A stretch of DNA of 38,165 nt from Pelargonium cotyledonis. Taxonomy: Eukaryota > Streptophyta > Magnoliopsida > Geraniales > Geraniaceae. A program made the position numbers and the translations under genes. Location of the stretch: contig JAYMTA010000133.1 in NCBI GenBank assembly GCA_036897625.1, positions 1-38,165 on the forward strand. The letters run 5' to 3'. The stretch's first letter is position 1. Every line of letters starts with the position of its first letter. The notes under the pieces were generated by a model, which saw only the letters and a list, made by a program, of their open reading frames with translations, ran no database searches and had not been told where the DNA came from. Of this stretch, positions 1 to 10,395 are shown piece by piece.

Positions 1-629
1 GACATGCGGCACCATTGTTCGACATCATCAGATGCTCGGAGAAGTAAACACCTCGAGAACTTCGTCGAGCAACTCCCCCAAATGCAGAAAACTCCCCAAA
101 TTCAGACAACTCCCCAAAGAGAGACACCGCCTCCTGGACATGTCCCCAAGACCAGACCCCACTGGTCATATCCCTGCTAGTCAAGTCCCCGGGACTTGAC
201 TTTTGTGACAGTTGTACGTGAACTGAAACAGCTCATCTACAGCTGTCCATGACAGCTAGACCGTGCGCCCCAAGTCAGAATAAGCCTATAAATACCCCCA
301 TTTCCGTTAAGAAAGGGACGACTGATTCCGGATCCAAATTCTTCACTATCCGAATCTCTGTCTCTCAAACCTCTATTTCAATTTCTCTCATTCGTTTCAA
401 ACCAGTTCCCTGATTCTCACGCCGGAGGCGGTGAACCAAAACCCCAACTCCGGTTGCATCGTGCTTTGATGTTTGTTTTGCAGATCCAAAATCTTGAAGT
501 CACTCTCATTAGAAGTTCAACTCTCAGGTGGCCGCCTACTCCTTGCCGGCACCGGAATCTCGATAGATCTACTCACCCTCGCACACTTCTCTCACGTGTT
601 GGAGTCTTCGACCGAAAAAGGCTCAAACA
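1..629 (+). repeat. 5' LTR, truncated by the window edge
   Basis: Aligns with 1768-2398 over its whole length (629 versus 631 bp), and ends ...CAAACA directly before the primer-binding-like site. A TATA box (TATAAATA) at 287-294 lies in the expected promoter position of an LTR, with a CT-rich stretch about 60 bp downstream. ORFs near 454-697 recur in the other LTR without shared coding constraint and are not genes. Confidence 0.82.
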
Positions 630-631
630 GT

Positions 632-650
632 TGGTTCCATTGCCGGGAAC
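632..650 (+). other. Primer-binding-like site of the LTR element
   Basis: Reads TGGTTCCATTGCCGGGAAC just 2 bp after the LTR end. It shares TGG, CC and TTGCCGGG with the tRNA-Asp-complementary PBS of many plant Ty3-gypsy elements, about 14 of 19 positions. The mismatches could mean decay or another primer tRNA. Confidence 0.55.
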
Positions 651-1059
651 GTTTGAAAGCCGCGTTCCCAATCAGAGTAGATTGTAGAGATCTTTGAGTT
701 TTCTTCTACGCCTCGGCCAGATGTTTCGGATCTGCCTAGATTTGACGAAAATCCAGAGATTCATGAAGAAATTCCTGTAGGAGGAATTTCAGCAGGAGGA
801 AGGCGAGATCCAAATCGAGTTCCTAGATCTAGATCTCAGGAGATCCGATCGCTGAATCCGAGCGGGATTGCAGGTCCACCTCCGATTGCAGATCCAGATC
901 CAGATCTAGAAAAGGCAGGGCGAGATCCAAATCTCAGAATAAGCAACATCGACGCAACCAAAGCTTGGAGATCGACTTCTCGAGGAGCGCACTTCCACAG
1001 TGCTCAGAGTCCCAAACGTGTCAACTCACGACATCTCTCCGGAGTTCGTGATCACAAAG

Positions 1060-1495
1060 ATGTGGTGGTTTGTGGTGCCTCTTTGGAGTACGTCACCACA
1101 CAGAACGTGGCGGCTTATGGCATCTCTACGGAGCACATAACCCCGTGGAACGTGTCGGCTTATGGTGTCTCTACGAAGCACATAACCACACCGAATGTGT
1201 CGGCTTATGGAGTCTCTACGGAGCACATGACCACACCGAATGTGTTGGCTTATGGAGTCTCTACGGAGCACATGACCACACCGAATTTGTCGGCTTATTA
1301 CGCCTCTCCAGAGCACATAACCACACAAGGCGTGTCGGGTCATGGTGCCTCTACGGAGCACATAACCACATAGTGCGGGTCGGCTTATAGGGACTCTACG
1401 CCGGAGGCGGCGGCTTATGGCGCCTCTACGAAACACATAACCGCACGGGACGTGGCGGCTCATGGCATCTCTACAGAGCGCATAACCACGGGGGA
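1060..1495. repeat. 45-bp minisatellite inside the LTR element
   Basis: About ten degenerate copies of a 45-bp unit, each with a core like CGGCTTATGG-AGTCTCTACG-GAGCACAT followed by GACCACACCGAA. The best-conserved copies lie around 1198-1290. Because 45 is a multiple of three and the unit has few stops, several frames stay open on both strands: 103 and 106 codons on plus and 160 codons on minus, all made of 15-residue repeats. This open state follows from the period and is not evidence for a protein. Confidence 0.85.
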
Positions 1496-1707
1496 CATAG
1501 AAGCTCACATTATTTTTGTGGAGTACATGGCTACACGTAAAGGAAGTCCATGAACAGTCTCAAGAGAGGATGTCACTCAGCCTTGGCAAGTCCTCCGAAT
1601 CAAGAGTGGAAACTTCACCAACTAAAGAGTGAAAACTCCTCGGGAACGTCTTCGTCAGAGAATGCTCAGGCTACTCCCAGCAACACCGACAAATCAATGT
1701 TACTCGG

Positions 1708-1721
1708 AGTAGGGGGACAAC
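1708..1721 (+). other. Polypurine-tract-like sequence
   Basis: AGTAGGGGGACAAC lies immediately before the TG that opens the 3' LTR. A G/A-rich tract here is where plus-strand DNA synthesis is primed in LTR elements. It is interrupted by pyrimidines, so it is probably slightly decayed or the LTR starts a few bases earlier. Confidence 0.5.
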
Positions 1722-2398
1722 TGTTTCTACATAAAAATTCTCAAGCACCGATAGCTAATCAGAGGCCGGCACGCCGCACCATTGTTCGACATCATCAGAT
1801 GCTCGGAGAAGTAAACACCTCGAGAACTTTGTCGAACAACTCCCCCAAACGCAGACAACTCCCCAAACTCAGACAACTCCCCAAAGAGAAAGACACCGCC
1901 TCCTGGATATGTCCCCGGGACCAGACCCCACTGGTCATGTCCCCGCTAGTCAAGTTCTCGGGACTTGACTTTTGTGACAGTTGTACGTGAACTGGAACAG
2001 CTCATCTACAGTTGTCCATGACAGCTAGACCGTGCGCCCCAAGTTAGAACAAGCCTATAAATACCCCCTTTTTTGGTAAGAAAGGGACGGCCGATTTCAG
2101 ATCCAAATTCTTCACTATCTAAATCTCTGCCTCTCAAACCTCTGTTTCAATTTCTCTTATTCGTTTCAAACCAGTTCCCTGATTCTCACGCCGAAGGCGG
2201 TGAACCGAAACCCCAACTCCGGTTGCATCGTGGTTTGGTGTTTGTTTTGCAGATCCAGAATCTCGAAGTCACTCTCATCGGAAGTTCAACTCTCAGGTGG
2301 CTGCCTACTCTTTGCCGGCACCGGAATCTCGACATATCTACTCACCCTCGCACACTTCTTTCACGTGTTCGAGTCTCCGACCGAAAAAGGCTCAAACA
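1722..2398 (+). repeat. 3' LTR (complete, about 677 bp)
   Basis: Begins TGTTTCTACATAAA after the purine tract and ends CA. It carries the same TATAAATA box (2056-2063) as the first LTR. Differences from LTR 1 are mostly single-base substitutions, scattered, with many C-to-T or G-to-A changes typical of ageing methylated repeats. Confidence 0.78.
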
Positions 2399-3232
2399 GA
2401 TATATTGTCATAAAAGGTTTCACACTCGTTCATAGCCTTCTTGAAGTGCGACGTGGGATTCAAGAATTCGTAATCGACTTGCTTGATATTGCAAAGTGAA
2501 TAGTTATCCTCCTTTGACGCGGTAGTTGATGTGGATTGGGTGAGCAGAGACTTGCGCTATTAATCCCAACTTGCAATTGATCCATTGGCTAGATATTTGT
2601 ACCAAGCCTGGATCCTTTTTTAGAGAACACAAACAAGCATCAAGCAGATAGACACATCATGTGTGGATGAAACTAGTCGTGCCATCGTAGGTTAGAGGAG
2701 GGATTGAGCATAATCACTTGTATGGCCGACTTAGAGGAATTTTGGAGTCCAATAATTTTGTGTGTTATCTATTTTTTCTATGTAAACCAAAACTTTAATC
2801 TTGCTCGGGACTTAGCCATAAGTAAGACTTTTCACCCTTTCCTATGAGTGATTAGTAGAAAACGAACTCGAGAGTCAACCAATTGCGGACGATATCACTA
2901 GTAAGTACGTTTTCCTTAATTATTCCCACAAAATCAACATGTGTTACCAACTGATGAGCCACAACCCATTGATTATCATCTACATTTTATTGTTAATAAC
3001 AAACATGATAAGTCATGCTCTATACAATAATCAAATTAATTGATATTTAATTAAAGCCATTCCCAATCACCATCTACTTAATATTTGGTGGCCGAACATA
3101 AAATCAAAGATTCTGACAATTGATAACTTGTATATATGTGTTCATGTTGGGTTTAAAATCTTACCAAACTACTCGTGGGCTGCTCATGATTTGCAACTAA
3201 TTAGGTTGGTTTTGACGTACATATATAAATAT
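2399..3232. other. Unassigned spacer
   Basis: Follows the LTR element with no overlap. There are no convincing exons, no long ORF and no clear terminal repeats. The part up to about 2900 has a more mixed base composition than the AT-rich sequence after it and may be older repeat debris, but I could not identify it. Confidence 0.4.
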
Positions 3233-3241
3233 TAAATATTA

Positions 3242-3971
3242 GGGTTCAATACTCTAGAGGTCTCTCACCTATTAAAAAGTTATCAATCAGGTCCTTAATA
3301 AAAAAATAAGTTACAACAGTCCACCACATAAAGAAAAATTGGTCACACAAGTCCCATCTTTAGTTTGACCTAACGGATCCGTTAGTTCGGTGATGTGGCG
3401 CCACGTGACAATTTAATTTATATTATTAATTTATTTATTTTCACATGTGGCGCTGACGTGATATTTAAAAATATTTTAATATAATTAAAAATTCAAAATG
3501 ACACGCGTCGCTTAATGATTGGTCCAAAATTAATTTTTGAACCAACCATTAAGCGACATGTGTCATTTTAATTAAATTTAAAATTATTTTTACAAATGCC
3601 ACATCACCGCCACGTAGCATTATAACTTATACTATTTTTATTTATTTTCACACGTGGTGCTGACGTGGCATTTAAATTTTTTTAATGCAATTAAAAATTT
3701 AAAATGAGACACGTATCGCTTAATGATTAGTTCAAAATTAATATTGATGATTTTATTAAATTTAAATTTATTTTTTTAAATGTCACGTCAGCGACATGTC
3801 ATCCAAAATAAAAGATCACGTGGTGCCACGTCATCCGACTAACGGTTCTGTTAACGGTGTGACTTGCGTGACCAAATTTCCTTTATGTGGGAGATTTATG
3901 TGGCTTATTCTTTTGTTGAGGACTTGACTGATGACTTTTCAATAGGTTGAGACTTACAAAGTATTAAACCC
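3242..3971. mobile_element. Mutator-like MITE with long terminal inverted repeats
   Basis: The outer about 170 bp at each end are imperfect inverted repeats, starting GGGTTCAATAC on the left and ending GTATTAAACCC on the right. Both arms contain the stretch CACATAAAG-AAA-TTGGTCAC and a CCACGTGA-like core. The element is flanked by an identical 9-bp duplication TAAATATTA (3233-3241 and 3972-3980, sharing one base with each end). Nine-bp duplications and long inverted repeats starting with G are hallmarks of the Mutator superfamily. A further inner palindrome (about 3499-3568, arms around GTCGCTTAATGATTGGT) makes almost the whole element foldable. There is no transposase ORF, so it is non-autonomous. 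Confidence 0.85.
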
Positions 3972-4461
3972 TAAATATTATAATACAATTTTTATTTTTA
4001 ACTAAAAGTGGCTTCCTACATTTAATTGGTTGTGTTAAAGTTGCATACATTATAAATATATCAACCTTGTGGGCTGCAATATATAAGAAGAAACAAATAT
4101 CACAACTTGAAAGAATAAAAATAAAAATATAAGGTATAAGATAATATCCAGAATAAGCTATATGTGACACTCTTTTCCTAAATCAATATATAATTCATTT
4201 ACATGAAATTAAAAATTATATTGGTTCTCAATTTAGATGGAACATATCATATCTTTTATCAATTGGGAAGAAAGTGGTTTTTATAGATCTTGGAAAGAGG
4301 AGGATTATAATAATTCCAACTTTATTAAAAGTATATAAAATGGTAATTAGTGCCTTTGCATGGTTATGTTTTGAGTCTTGATTTGTCACTCAACCATTAA
4401 ACCACGACTATAAAATTAGACAATTTTTGTTTTAGCAACATACAATAATAATAAAATAAAA

Positions 4462-4669
4462 GTTATAATGTATATCATTTGACTGATCAGTTAAACTAAT
4501 AAGATGATGACAACTCATTTTAAATCATGAATCCGGACGGGTCGCTCCGCTCCCACAAATTCACTTGGGTAGGTATAAGTGATTTTAAATGAGATGTCAT
4601 CATCTCATTAACTTTGTTAAGTTGCAACTGATATAACTTTATATCAGTCAATTGATATATATTTTACCC
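4462..4669. mobile_element. Small inverted-repeat MITE (possibly Mutator-like)
   Basis: Terminal arms GTTATAATGTATATCA... and, on the other strand, GGTAAAATATATATCA... match with a few substitutions and run into a shared TTGACTGAT. A second pair of internal arms (4497-4527 and 4581-4611, around AGATGATGACA and CATTTTAAATCA) encloses a GC-richer loop. The flanks both read TAAAATAAAA (4452-4461 and 4670-4679), consistent with a 9-10 bp target duplication, but this sequence is low complexity, so family placement is tentative. Confidence 0.6.
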
Positions 4670-4689
4670 TAAAATAAAAAAGAAGAACC

Positions 4690-4694
<5 letters not shown>

Positions 4695-4748
<54 letters not shown>

Positions 4749-4749
4749 T
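4695..4749. repeat. Compound microsatellite (TC)n-(TA)n
   Basis: An uninterrupted TC dinucleotide tract of about 19 units passes directly into a TA tract of about 9 units. Confidence 0.95.
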
Positions 4750-5159
4750 GGTGAATGAACAATGTTGAAGAATTATTTTATTTTGGTTTTAAAGATATGA
4801 AAATTGTTGCAGTTTCATTACCGATGCACTAACCATAAGATGATGACATTTTAATAGTAGAGTGTCGTCATTTTCAGATAGTTGTGTTGCATTTCATGGC
4901 ATAATTAAATTATACTCCGTATATGGTTTGTTTAGTATAGCATTGAGTCTGTTTAGTTAATATATTGGTGAATGAAAGTTGGTGATGCTGCACAAACCAG
5001 CTTCTTTTTCTAATATAAATATGTCATCCAATGTTACACTATGTTCTGCTCAAGTCATTTTCATGAGTTGTATAATAATATATGTGTACATATAATGCGT
5101 ATTGAATAACTTAAATTTGTGAGTGAAAGTGTTTTGAGAAACTCTTTTAAGATTAAGTT

Positions 5160-5891
5160 TTTGTTATCAACAAGCGGTATTTTAATTAAAAACTGAAAAG
5201 ACAAATACAATACAAAAGCAAACAGTTATTCCAACAAAGAGTAATAAACCAAAGCCCGGAAAGAATTATGAATAAATTCGAGCCAATAATGTTATGAACC
5301 ATGCAAAAACTGACCGGATCCCAAATACAAATCAGACCACCCGACCGGGCATTTGAACGAGAGAAGCAGAAATTTGAGACCTGAGAGTACCAAAAGCGTC
5401 GACAAGCGAGGGACAAAAAGAATGAGTATTGCTATTCTGAATAAAGACAATAGTAGGCCGAAATAGTGCGAACAAGAGTCCGTAAACGATGTCCCTTGTG
5501 AAGCGTCCGACAACCCGGATGTTCCATGACAATAAAACCCATCCCAGAGTAGAGACACCAATGAGATTCTATCAATTACGAGCAGTACTGGCTTCGATAT
5601 GGCAAGCTCTTCTATAACATCCTACTCATTAGACCCGTACTCGTGCTCCAAGTTCTTAACAAAAATATTTGTTCGATATGGAGTATCCAACAAAATATTT
5701 GCCGAAGCCGTTGGAGAATTGAAGATCCAGTTATGCGTGCATGGGATGAGCTTAACAAGCTAACATGAGATTGATCTGACGATCGGCGTATAATGCATTA
5801 CAATTTCAGTGGCTTGACAGTGAGTGGACGAATTCGCAATAACTTCCCATAAAGAAATAGGCTCCGCGAAATTGGTAATCATGAGACAGTG
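5160..5891 (-). mobile_element. Internally deleted LINE copy A with endonuclease remnant
   Basis: On the minus strand the sequence encodes the opening of a LINE ORF2 endonuclease: MSWNIRVVGRF, then RPTIVFIQNSN, near 5532-5430. After a frameshift GGLICIWDPVSF follows near 5340. These correspond to the WN-RG-G start, the RP-IVF-QE block and the GGL---W block of exonuclease-endonuclease-phosphatase domains of plant L1-type elements. No reverse transcriptase follows; the sequence passes straight to a 3' end (minus strand ATACCGCTTGTTGATAACAAA). The insertion is bracketed by a 17-bp duplication, TCTTT(T/C)AAGATTAAGTT, at 5143-5159 and 5892-5908, differing at one base. The endonuclease frame is broken, so this is a relic. 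Confidence 0.8.
5292..5561 (-). pseudogene. LINE endonuclease fragment (broken)
   Basis: Remnant of the N-terminal endonuclease domain of a LINE ORF2, spread over two reading frames. The first frame gives the SWN-R opening and RP-IVFIQ block; the other continues with GGLICIWDP. The catalytic glutamate normally found in the QE motif is replaced (QN), and the C-terminal half of the domain with its SDH-type motif is absent. It cannot encode a working nuclease. Confidence 0.7.
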
Positions 5892-6490
5892 TCTTTCAAG
5901 ATTAAGTTAAAATAGTGCCTCATATAAATAATAAAAATATGGTAAGATACCCAGTTTTGTCTCAAATTCTTCATTACATGCTCTATCGTGAAATTGAAAA
6001 TATATTTATTTTACTCAGTCATATTTTTTTACGTGACGGTTCATATGCTAGTCATTTGAGTCAATACATCCAGACTGCCACATCATGTATAACTAACTCC
6101 ATTATAGCTACGGAAAAATTTCTTGGCATTTCTGGTTCTCACTCATCAACTATATATGCTAGATAAAAGAGAACATCAGTTTTAAAATAAAATTCAAAAT
6201 AAGCGAAAATAAAATGTCCTAAAAACATCATTATCGCCCGTAACATAAAAAAGACATAATTATTTTTGTGTAGAAGTTTATAGTAACTTGAAATATATGT
6301 AGGAAAAGAAAAAAAAAATTGAAGTGGAATATCCAATACGATCGATGAGATGAAGATTGTGATTAAATAGTTGAAGTGGGGTTGTGGAGACAATGTGGTT
6401 TCCACGCGAAAGTCGCACTTCATCTTCAATTTTTAATTTGATTCAGGCATGCTCGTCTTGTGTCCTTCACACGAAAGTGGACTTCATATT

Positions 6491-6727
6491 ATATTTTTAT
6501 TTTTTTGGGTCTAAACCATAAGGTTCTTGAACGAGCCCCCGAACTCGCGGTTGACATTTTTAAACCGTTTTACCACACCCAAACTAATCCGCATTCGAGC
6601 CGGGTAGGATCACAAGGGCGGCAAAGCTCTTCCTACCAAGTTTTAACACAACTGCACTCCCTGAGACTCGAACTCGAGACCTCAGATTAAGTTGGAACAA
6701 CCTCATACCAGTTGACTCACACGCTTG
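6491..6727 (-). mobile_element. tRNA-derived SINE-like element
   Basis: Read on the minus strand, the right part resembles a tRNA-like pol III promoter: an A-box-like TGAGTCAACTGG and, about 30 bp on, a B box with GAGTTCGAGTCTC. It continues through a tRNA-unrelated body and ends in an A-rich tail (plus-strand T-rich tract at 6491-6507). Head, body and A-rich tail in that order are typical of plant SINEs. I found no clean target duplication. Confidence 0.6.
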
Positions 6728-6796
6728 GAAAAAGATTGGTTTGCTGGATAATAGTAGGCTGACCGCCTTGAAAATATAGAGGTTGACCAACCACTA

Positions 6797-6930
6797 AAGA
6801 TGACGCAGTTGGTTAATCCAGCTGCGTGAGTGAGAAGAGGTTTTAGAATCAATCTCCAGTAAACACATCATTGGTGATAGTGGTATAAGAAACCACTCTA
6901 GGTCGTTACAAGAAAAGATTTGGATGTATA
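6797..6930 (+). mobile_element. Second SINE-like tRNA-related head
   Basis: Plus-strand A-box-like TGACGCAGTTGG at 6801-6812 is followed by a decayed B box (GGTTTTAGAATCAATCTCC, 6839-6857). The spacing fits a tRNA-type promoter. No poly(A) tail or target duplication is obvious, so this is a degraded copy or a fragment. Confidence 0.45.
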
Positions 6931-7972
6931 GAGGTCGACCACATAGTGCATCTAAATTCTAATAAATTGATCGATTGTGAACTAAATAGTTCAACCTAAC
7001 TGTTTATTAAACCGACTCATTGAATTCAATTTTGTTTTAATTAGTCAGGTTAAAATTCGGTAAAAATAACAATGATAAATTGATTTGATCAAATGACATC
7101 GATGGACTTCCACTCCCACTCATCACAATCATCCCCCAAAAGATTATTGACAAAACAGAAGAAATTCATGACATTAATTTTTTTTTAATAAGTTGTAAGG
7201 ACCTCAGTGCTCGATTATAGTTATACTGCTTTTGTACTTTTTGAAACAAAATTATTTGGATACATTCGATCAATGCTTATGTACAAAATTTTGAAAAAAA
7301 ATAATTGTACAAAATATGTGTTTGAGGGATGACACATTAAATATTTTTTTGGTGATTTAACCTTATTATAACGCGATACGTGTGCAATATGTCTAATAAA
7401 CTGAGTGTTATGGGATGGTGATGATATCATATACGTCGGATTGTTATGCATTAAAATTAATTTTTAAATACATAAAAAACGAAATAAGTATCTGCCATGC
7501 ATACTTCCACGTCATTTTGTACATTTAACATTTTTCTTTTCATGACACTCCCCCACCACATAATTTCAAAAGAAAAAGAAAAGCCTTTATGTAGTAGTTT
7601 AAAATAAATTTATGGAGTTTTCCAAATTTTATTGTTTTTTTTTATATCACATATAGTAACATAAAATCATTATTCACGAACGTGTTTCAATATTCTTCTA
7701 TGTCATTTTCATGTTTTCGAAACATTTGTGTGAAAATAGAAAAAAGAAATATTTCAAAATTTTAAAATGATATAGATAAAGTTAAAATAGATTCTCGAAT
7801 GAATTTTCTCTATAAACACTTGTCAATGCACCTATTAGTTCCCCACGAAAAATCAATTTACTTCTTGAACTTTTGTTATCGAAATGTAATTAAACTTCAT
7901 TCTCGTACTTTTATATTACGATATGTAGAAAGAAATCATGCAAATTTAAGTTTCACCTGCCAAAAATGAGTT
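6931..7972. other. AT-rich spacer without recognised features
   Basis: About 1 kb of AT-rich sequence with several T- or A-runs and only short chance ORFs. No gene, terminal repeat or promoter could be supported. Confidence 0.5.
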
Positions 7973-7988
7973 ATCCTAGCTAACTCTT

Positions 7989-8772
7989 TTTTTTTTTGAA
8001 ATCAAATGTAACTCCTTTAATTAAAACAACCAATACATACCGTAGCAAAACAAGAATAAAAAATAAATATTCCAAGCAAATTAAAGAAACTATAAACAAA
8101 AATAGAAATAGACCATAATCATTTCAAAGAATCCAAAACTCTGCAGGAAAATATAACCAAGATGTCATAATCACTAAAACCAGAGGCACTTGGAAAACCC
8201 TCCCCTTTGGTTTGACTGATGCTCGCAAGCATCCACCCTAACAACTCTCTCGTAACCTGACAAACCAGTAACCTTCTTACCCGAACTAACCGCGAGCTTG
8301 TCCTCCCACGACAATCCTCATCAATCCCACTCATGAGCCTTGGCAAATTTAAGTCGTCAAGTTCGCATGATGCAAGTTTTTTGGTTTGGCGGATTCTTCA
8401 AACCTTTCTACCGCCTCCTCCCTTGTCGTCGGACCCTCTAAAATCATTGTCGCCGCTCGCCCTTTCTGCTTGCCGTCTGCCACCGCTAGCCCCTCCACTT
8501 GCCTATCTGTTTACTGCCCATGTGGGGGAAAGAACTACGCAGAATTGAGAGATAGAATGTCCGCCTCCTCTAGCACTTGCAGCCACCACAAACTCGAAAA
8601 CCCTAACCGCCCTTATGATGCCCTAGAGAAAATAAACTCCATAGAGAGAACAACCACTAAGAAGAGAGGCTTTAAACTGGTATCAACCTTTCGTTGGTGC
8701 CGACCCTTTGACTTCCATATGCGCCGCCGGCGCCGTCCCTTTGACTGCCATATGCGCCGCCGGCGCCGTCTC
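7989..8772 (-). mobile_element. Poly(A)-tailed retroposon with 16-bp target duplication
   Basis: The 784-bp block is bracketed by identical copies of ATCCTAGCTAACTCTT at 7973-7988 and 8773-8788. It starts on the plus strand with a run of T, so on the minus strand it ends in poly(A), as expected for target-primed reverse transcription. The minus strand carries a 75-codon frame (8119-8346) containing GEGFPSASGF. A related peptide (EGDGYPSATGL) occurs on the minus strand at 36.7 kb in a similar context, so this is a repeat family, probably a LINE derivative keeping only the 5' region and 3' tail. No endonuclease or RT is present. Its 5' end is GC-rich and holds a 33-bp tandem duplication. Confidence 0.8.
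8704..8769. repeat. 33-bp GC-rich tandem duplication
   Basis: Two adjacent copies (8704-8736 and 8737-8769) beginning CCCTTTGACT and ending GCGCCGCCGGCGCCGT, differing at one base. They sit at the 5' terminus of the minus-strand retroposon, where many LINEs and SINEs carry 5' UTR repeats. Confidence 0.9.
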
Positions 8773-8788
8773 ATCCTAGCTAACTCTT

Positions 8789-9685
8789 AATTAAGGGAGA
8801 TCAAGTAATGTTTTAGCCACTTAAATGGAGTAAATTATGTCACTCTTCTTGCCATTTAGTATTAATTGGATTGGAAGGTTATTGGATGAAACTATTATCT
8901 AAGTTGTAATCTAATTGTTAGTGAGAAAGTAAATTAATGGAAGGTGAAATCAAATAGTAAATAAAATGAAGAAAGTAGCTTTCTAAGTTTGAGAATTAAA
9001 TAAGTTATTAGCAGCACATGAAACTATGGATGCTCTCCAGTATATAATCTCTCACTGTTTCACAAAAATTAATTTATGTTGAACTAATTGGCTGTGGAAT
9101 TGACAGGCAAATAGGTTATCTAAAGTTAGTGTTATCCCATCAAAAATATATAAATGGCAAACCGCATGGGAAAGACACATTTGCAACATCTTACTTAATA
9201 TCTTCGCTACTACAAATCATTTAAACAAAGAATATATCTTCACATATCTTCACGTATCTCCACATTAATTTTATTTAGTTTTAAGTGGTTAAATTTGTTC
9301 AACCGCTTTTAATTTTTCAAGGTCTCGGTTTGGAGCTTATTTGATGATGATATAAGGAGGAGTTTGAGTAAAAAAGAAAAACTACCTCCTATTATATATG
9401 TAGTTCAAATGATAAATTAAAAAAATCGAGTGACCAAATGTGATCATTTACATCTTGTAATGTTGAGTTTAGAATTTAGATATTCACGTACAATGCGTCG
9501 ATTTATGAAATAGTGATTTCAATTGAGATACAATGTGAATTTTATGAGCCAAGGTTATACTATTGCATCAAAATATCCTATATTGACTGATAGATAATAA
9601 ATATTCTTAGTCATAGCCAAGAATATTATGTCCATCAATCAAAAAAACATGTCATTTTGGTTCAAAACCATTTGTATTGAAGTGA
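8789..9685. other. AT-rich spacer without recognised features
   Basis: No exon-like segments, terminal repeats or long ORFs were found between the two retroposons. Confidence 0.5.
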
Positions 9686-10395
9686 CTTTTTTTCTTTTCC
9701 TTTTTAATAAATAAGCGGTATTTTTGTTAAACATCCGAAGAGAAAAAATAAAAGTACATAATCTCAATAAGAAAAGAAGATTTTGTTTAACTCAATACAG
9801 AAAAAGAGTCGTTACTCCAAAAACCAAAAGAAGAGGGAAAATGAAACTTTTGATATTTAGAACCGTCTCCTAACAGCTCGCTGATATGTTTGCAAAAACG
9901 AAATAGTTTTACTTTTTTTGAATGAAAACAATACTCGGCCTAAGATTCATGATAAGAGGTTGAAGACAATGTCTTTTTTGAAGCATCGTACAACCCCGAA
10001 AGTTCCAAGACAAAAGACACTTACCGAAATTGAGGTGCAAGATGTAGAGTTTAGGTCCAAGAGCTAGGGGTTGGCCTTGATTTTCCAATAGATGTTCGAT
10101 GACATCTTATTCAGGTCCGTAGGCTCGAGCACTCAAAACTTTGCAAAAATCCCCCAAAGAGCTGTGGTCGATTTCGAATAGCTCAATTCTGCATGATTTG
10201 CATGGGAGCGACTAAACATGCTTTTAGTTGGAGGAAGAGTAGCGAAGATCAGCCTGAACTGTATCGAATTGATGCACAATGATAGACTATCACGTGGGTT
10301 AGGGATGTTCGAGACAGTTGCCTCTAATGACAATGGATTCACAACAGTGTTCTCAGCTAGGAGATTCGAGACACCAACATCAATAGGGGTTTTAT
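9686..10395 (-). mobile_element. Internally deleted LINE copy B with endonuclease remnant
   Basis: Minus-strand organisation parallels copy A at 5.2-5.9 kb. There is an ORF1-end or linker-like stretch (10342-10133 region), then the decayed endonuclease start: the SWNFRG motif near 10010, then RPSIVFIQ near 9930 in another frame. After a short stretch the 3' end follows, reading AAAAATACCGCTTA on the minus strand, almost the same as in copy A. T-rich sequence on the plus strand at 9686-9705 represents the poly(A) tail. No target duplication could be recognised, so the right limit is approximate. Confidence 0.68.

Larger units (their letters stand above)
1..2398 (+). mobile_element. Non-autonomous LTR retrotransposon with a minisatellite interior
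   Basis: Positions 1-629 and 1768-2398 are near-colinear direct repeats, roughly nine in ten bases identical by eye in the stretches compared. They flank an interior of about 1.1 kb. A primer-binding-like site follows the first repeat and a purine tract precedes the second, the normal LTR element order. The 3' repeat starts TG and ends CA. By alignment about 46 bp of the 5' LTR lie left of the window. The interior has no gag, protease, RT, RNase H or integrase signature; its ORFs are translations of a 45-bp tandem repeat. The element must therefore have moved in trans. It is larger than classic TRIMs and smaller than classic LARDs. The PBS resembles the tRNA-Asp type used by Athila/Tat-like Ty3-gypsy elements, so a gypsy partner is a reasonable inference. 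The 5-bp target duplication cannot be tested because the left flank is missing. Confidence 0.82.

Noticed and set aside
454..697. ORFs of 74-77 codons in LTR 1 and 99-120 codons in LTR 2 (2073-2499)
   Set aside because: They lie in the LTR and reappear only because the LTR is repeated; no domain or motif is present.
1026..1508. 160-codon minus-strand ORF
   Set aside because: Fully explained by a stop-poor 45-bp tandem repeat; no protein family resemblance.
3233..3241. Seven-bp duplication AAATATT (hAT or other superfamily)
   Set aside because: The match extends to 9 bp (TAAATATTA) when the terminal base is shared, which together with the long inverted repeats fits Mutator better.
8386..8790. 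134-codon plus-strand ORF with arginine-rich C terminus
   Set aside because: Antisense to a retroposon; the arginine-rich end is the translation of the 33-bp GC-rich duplication.
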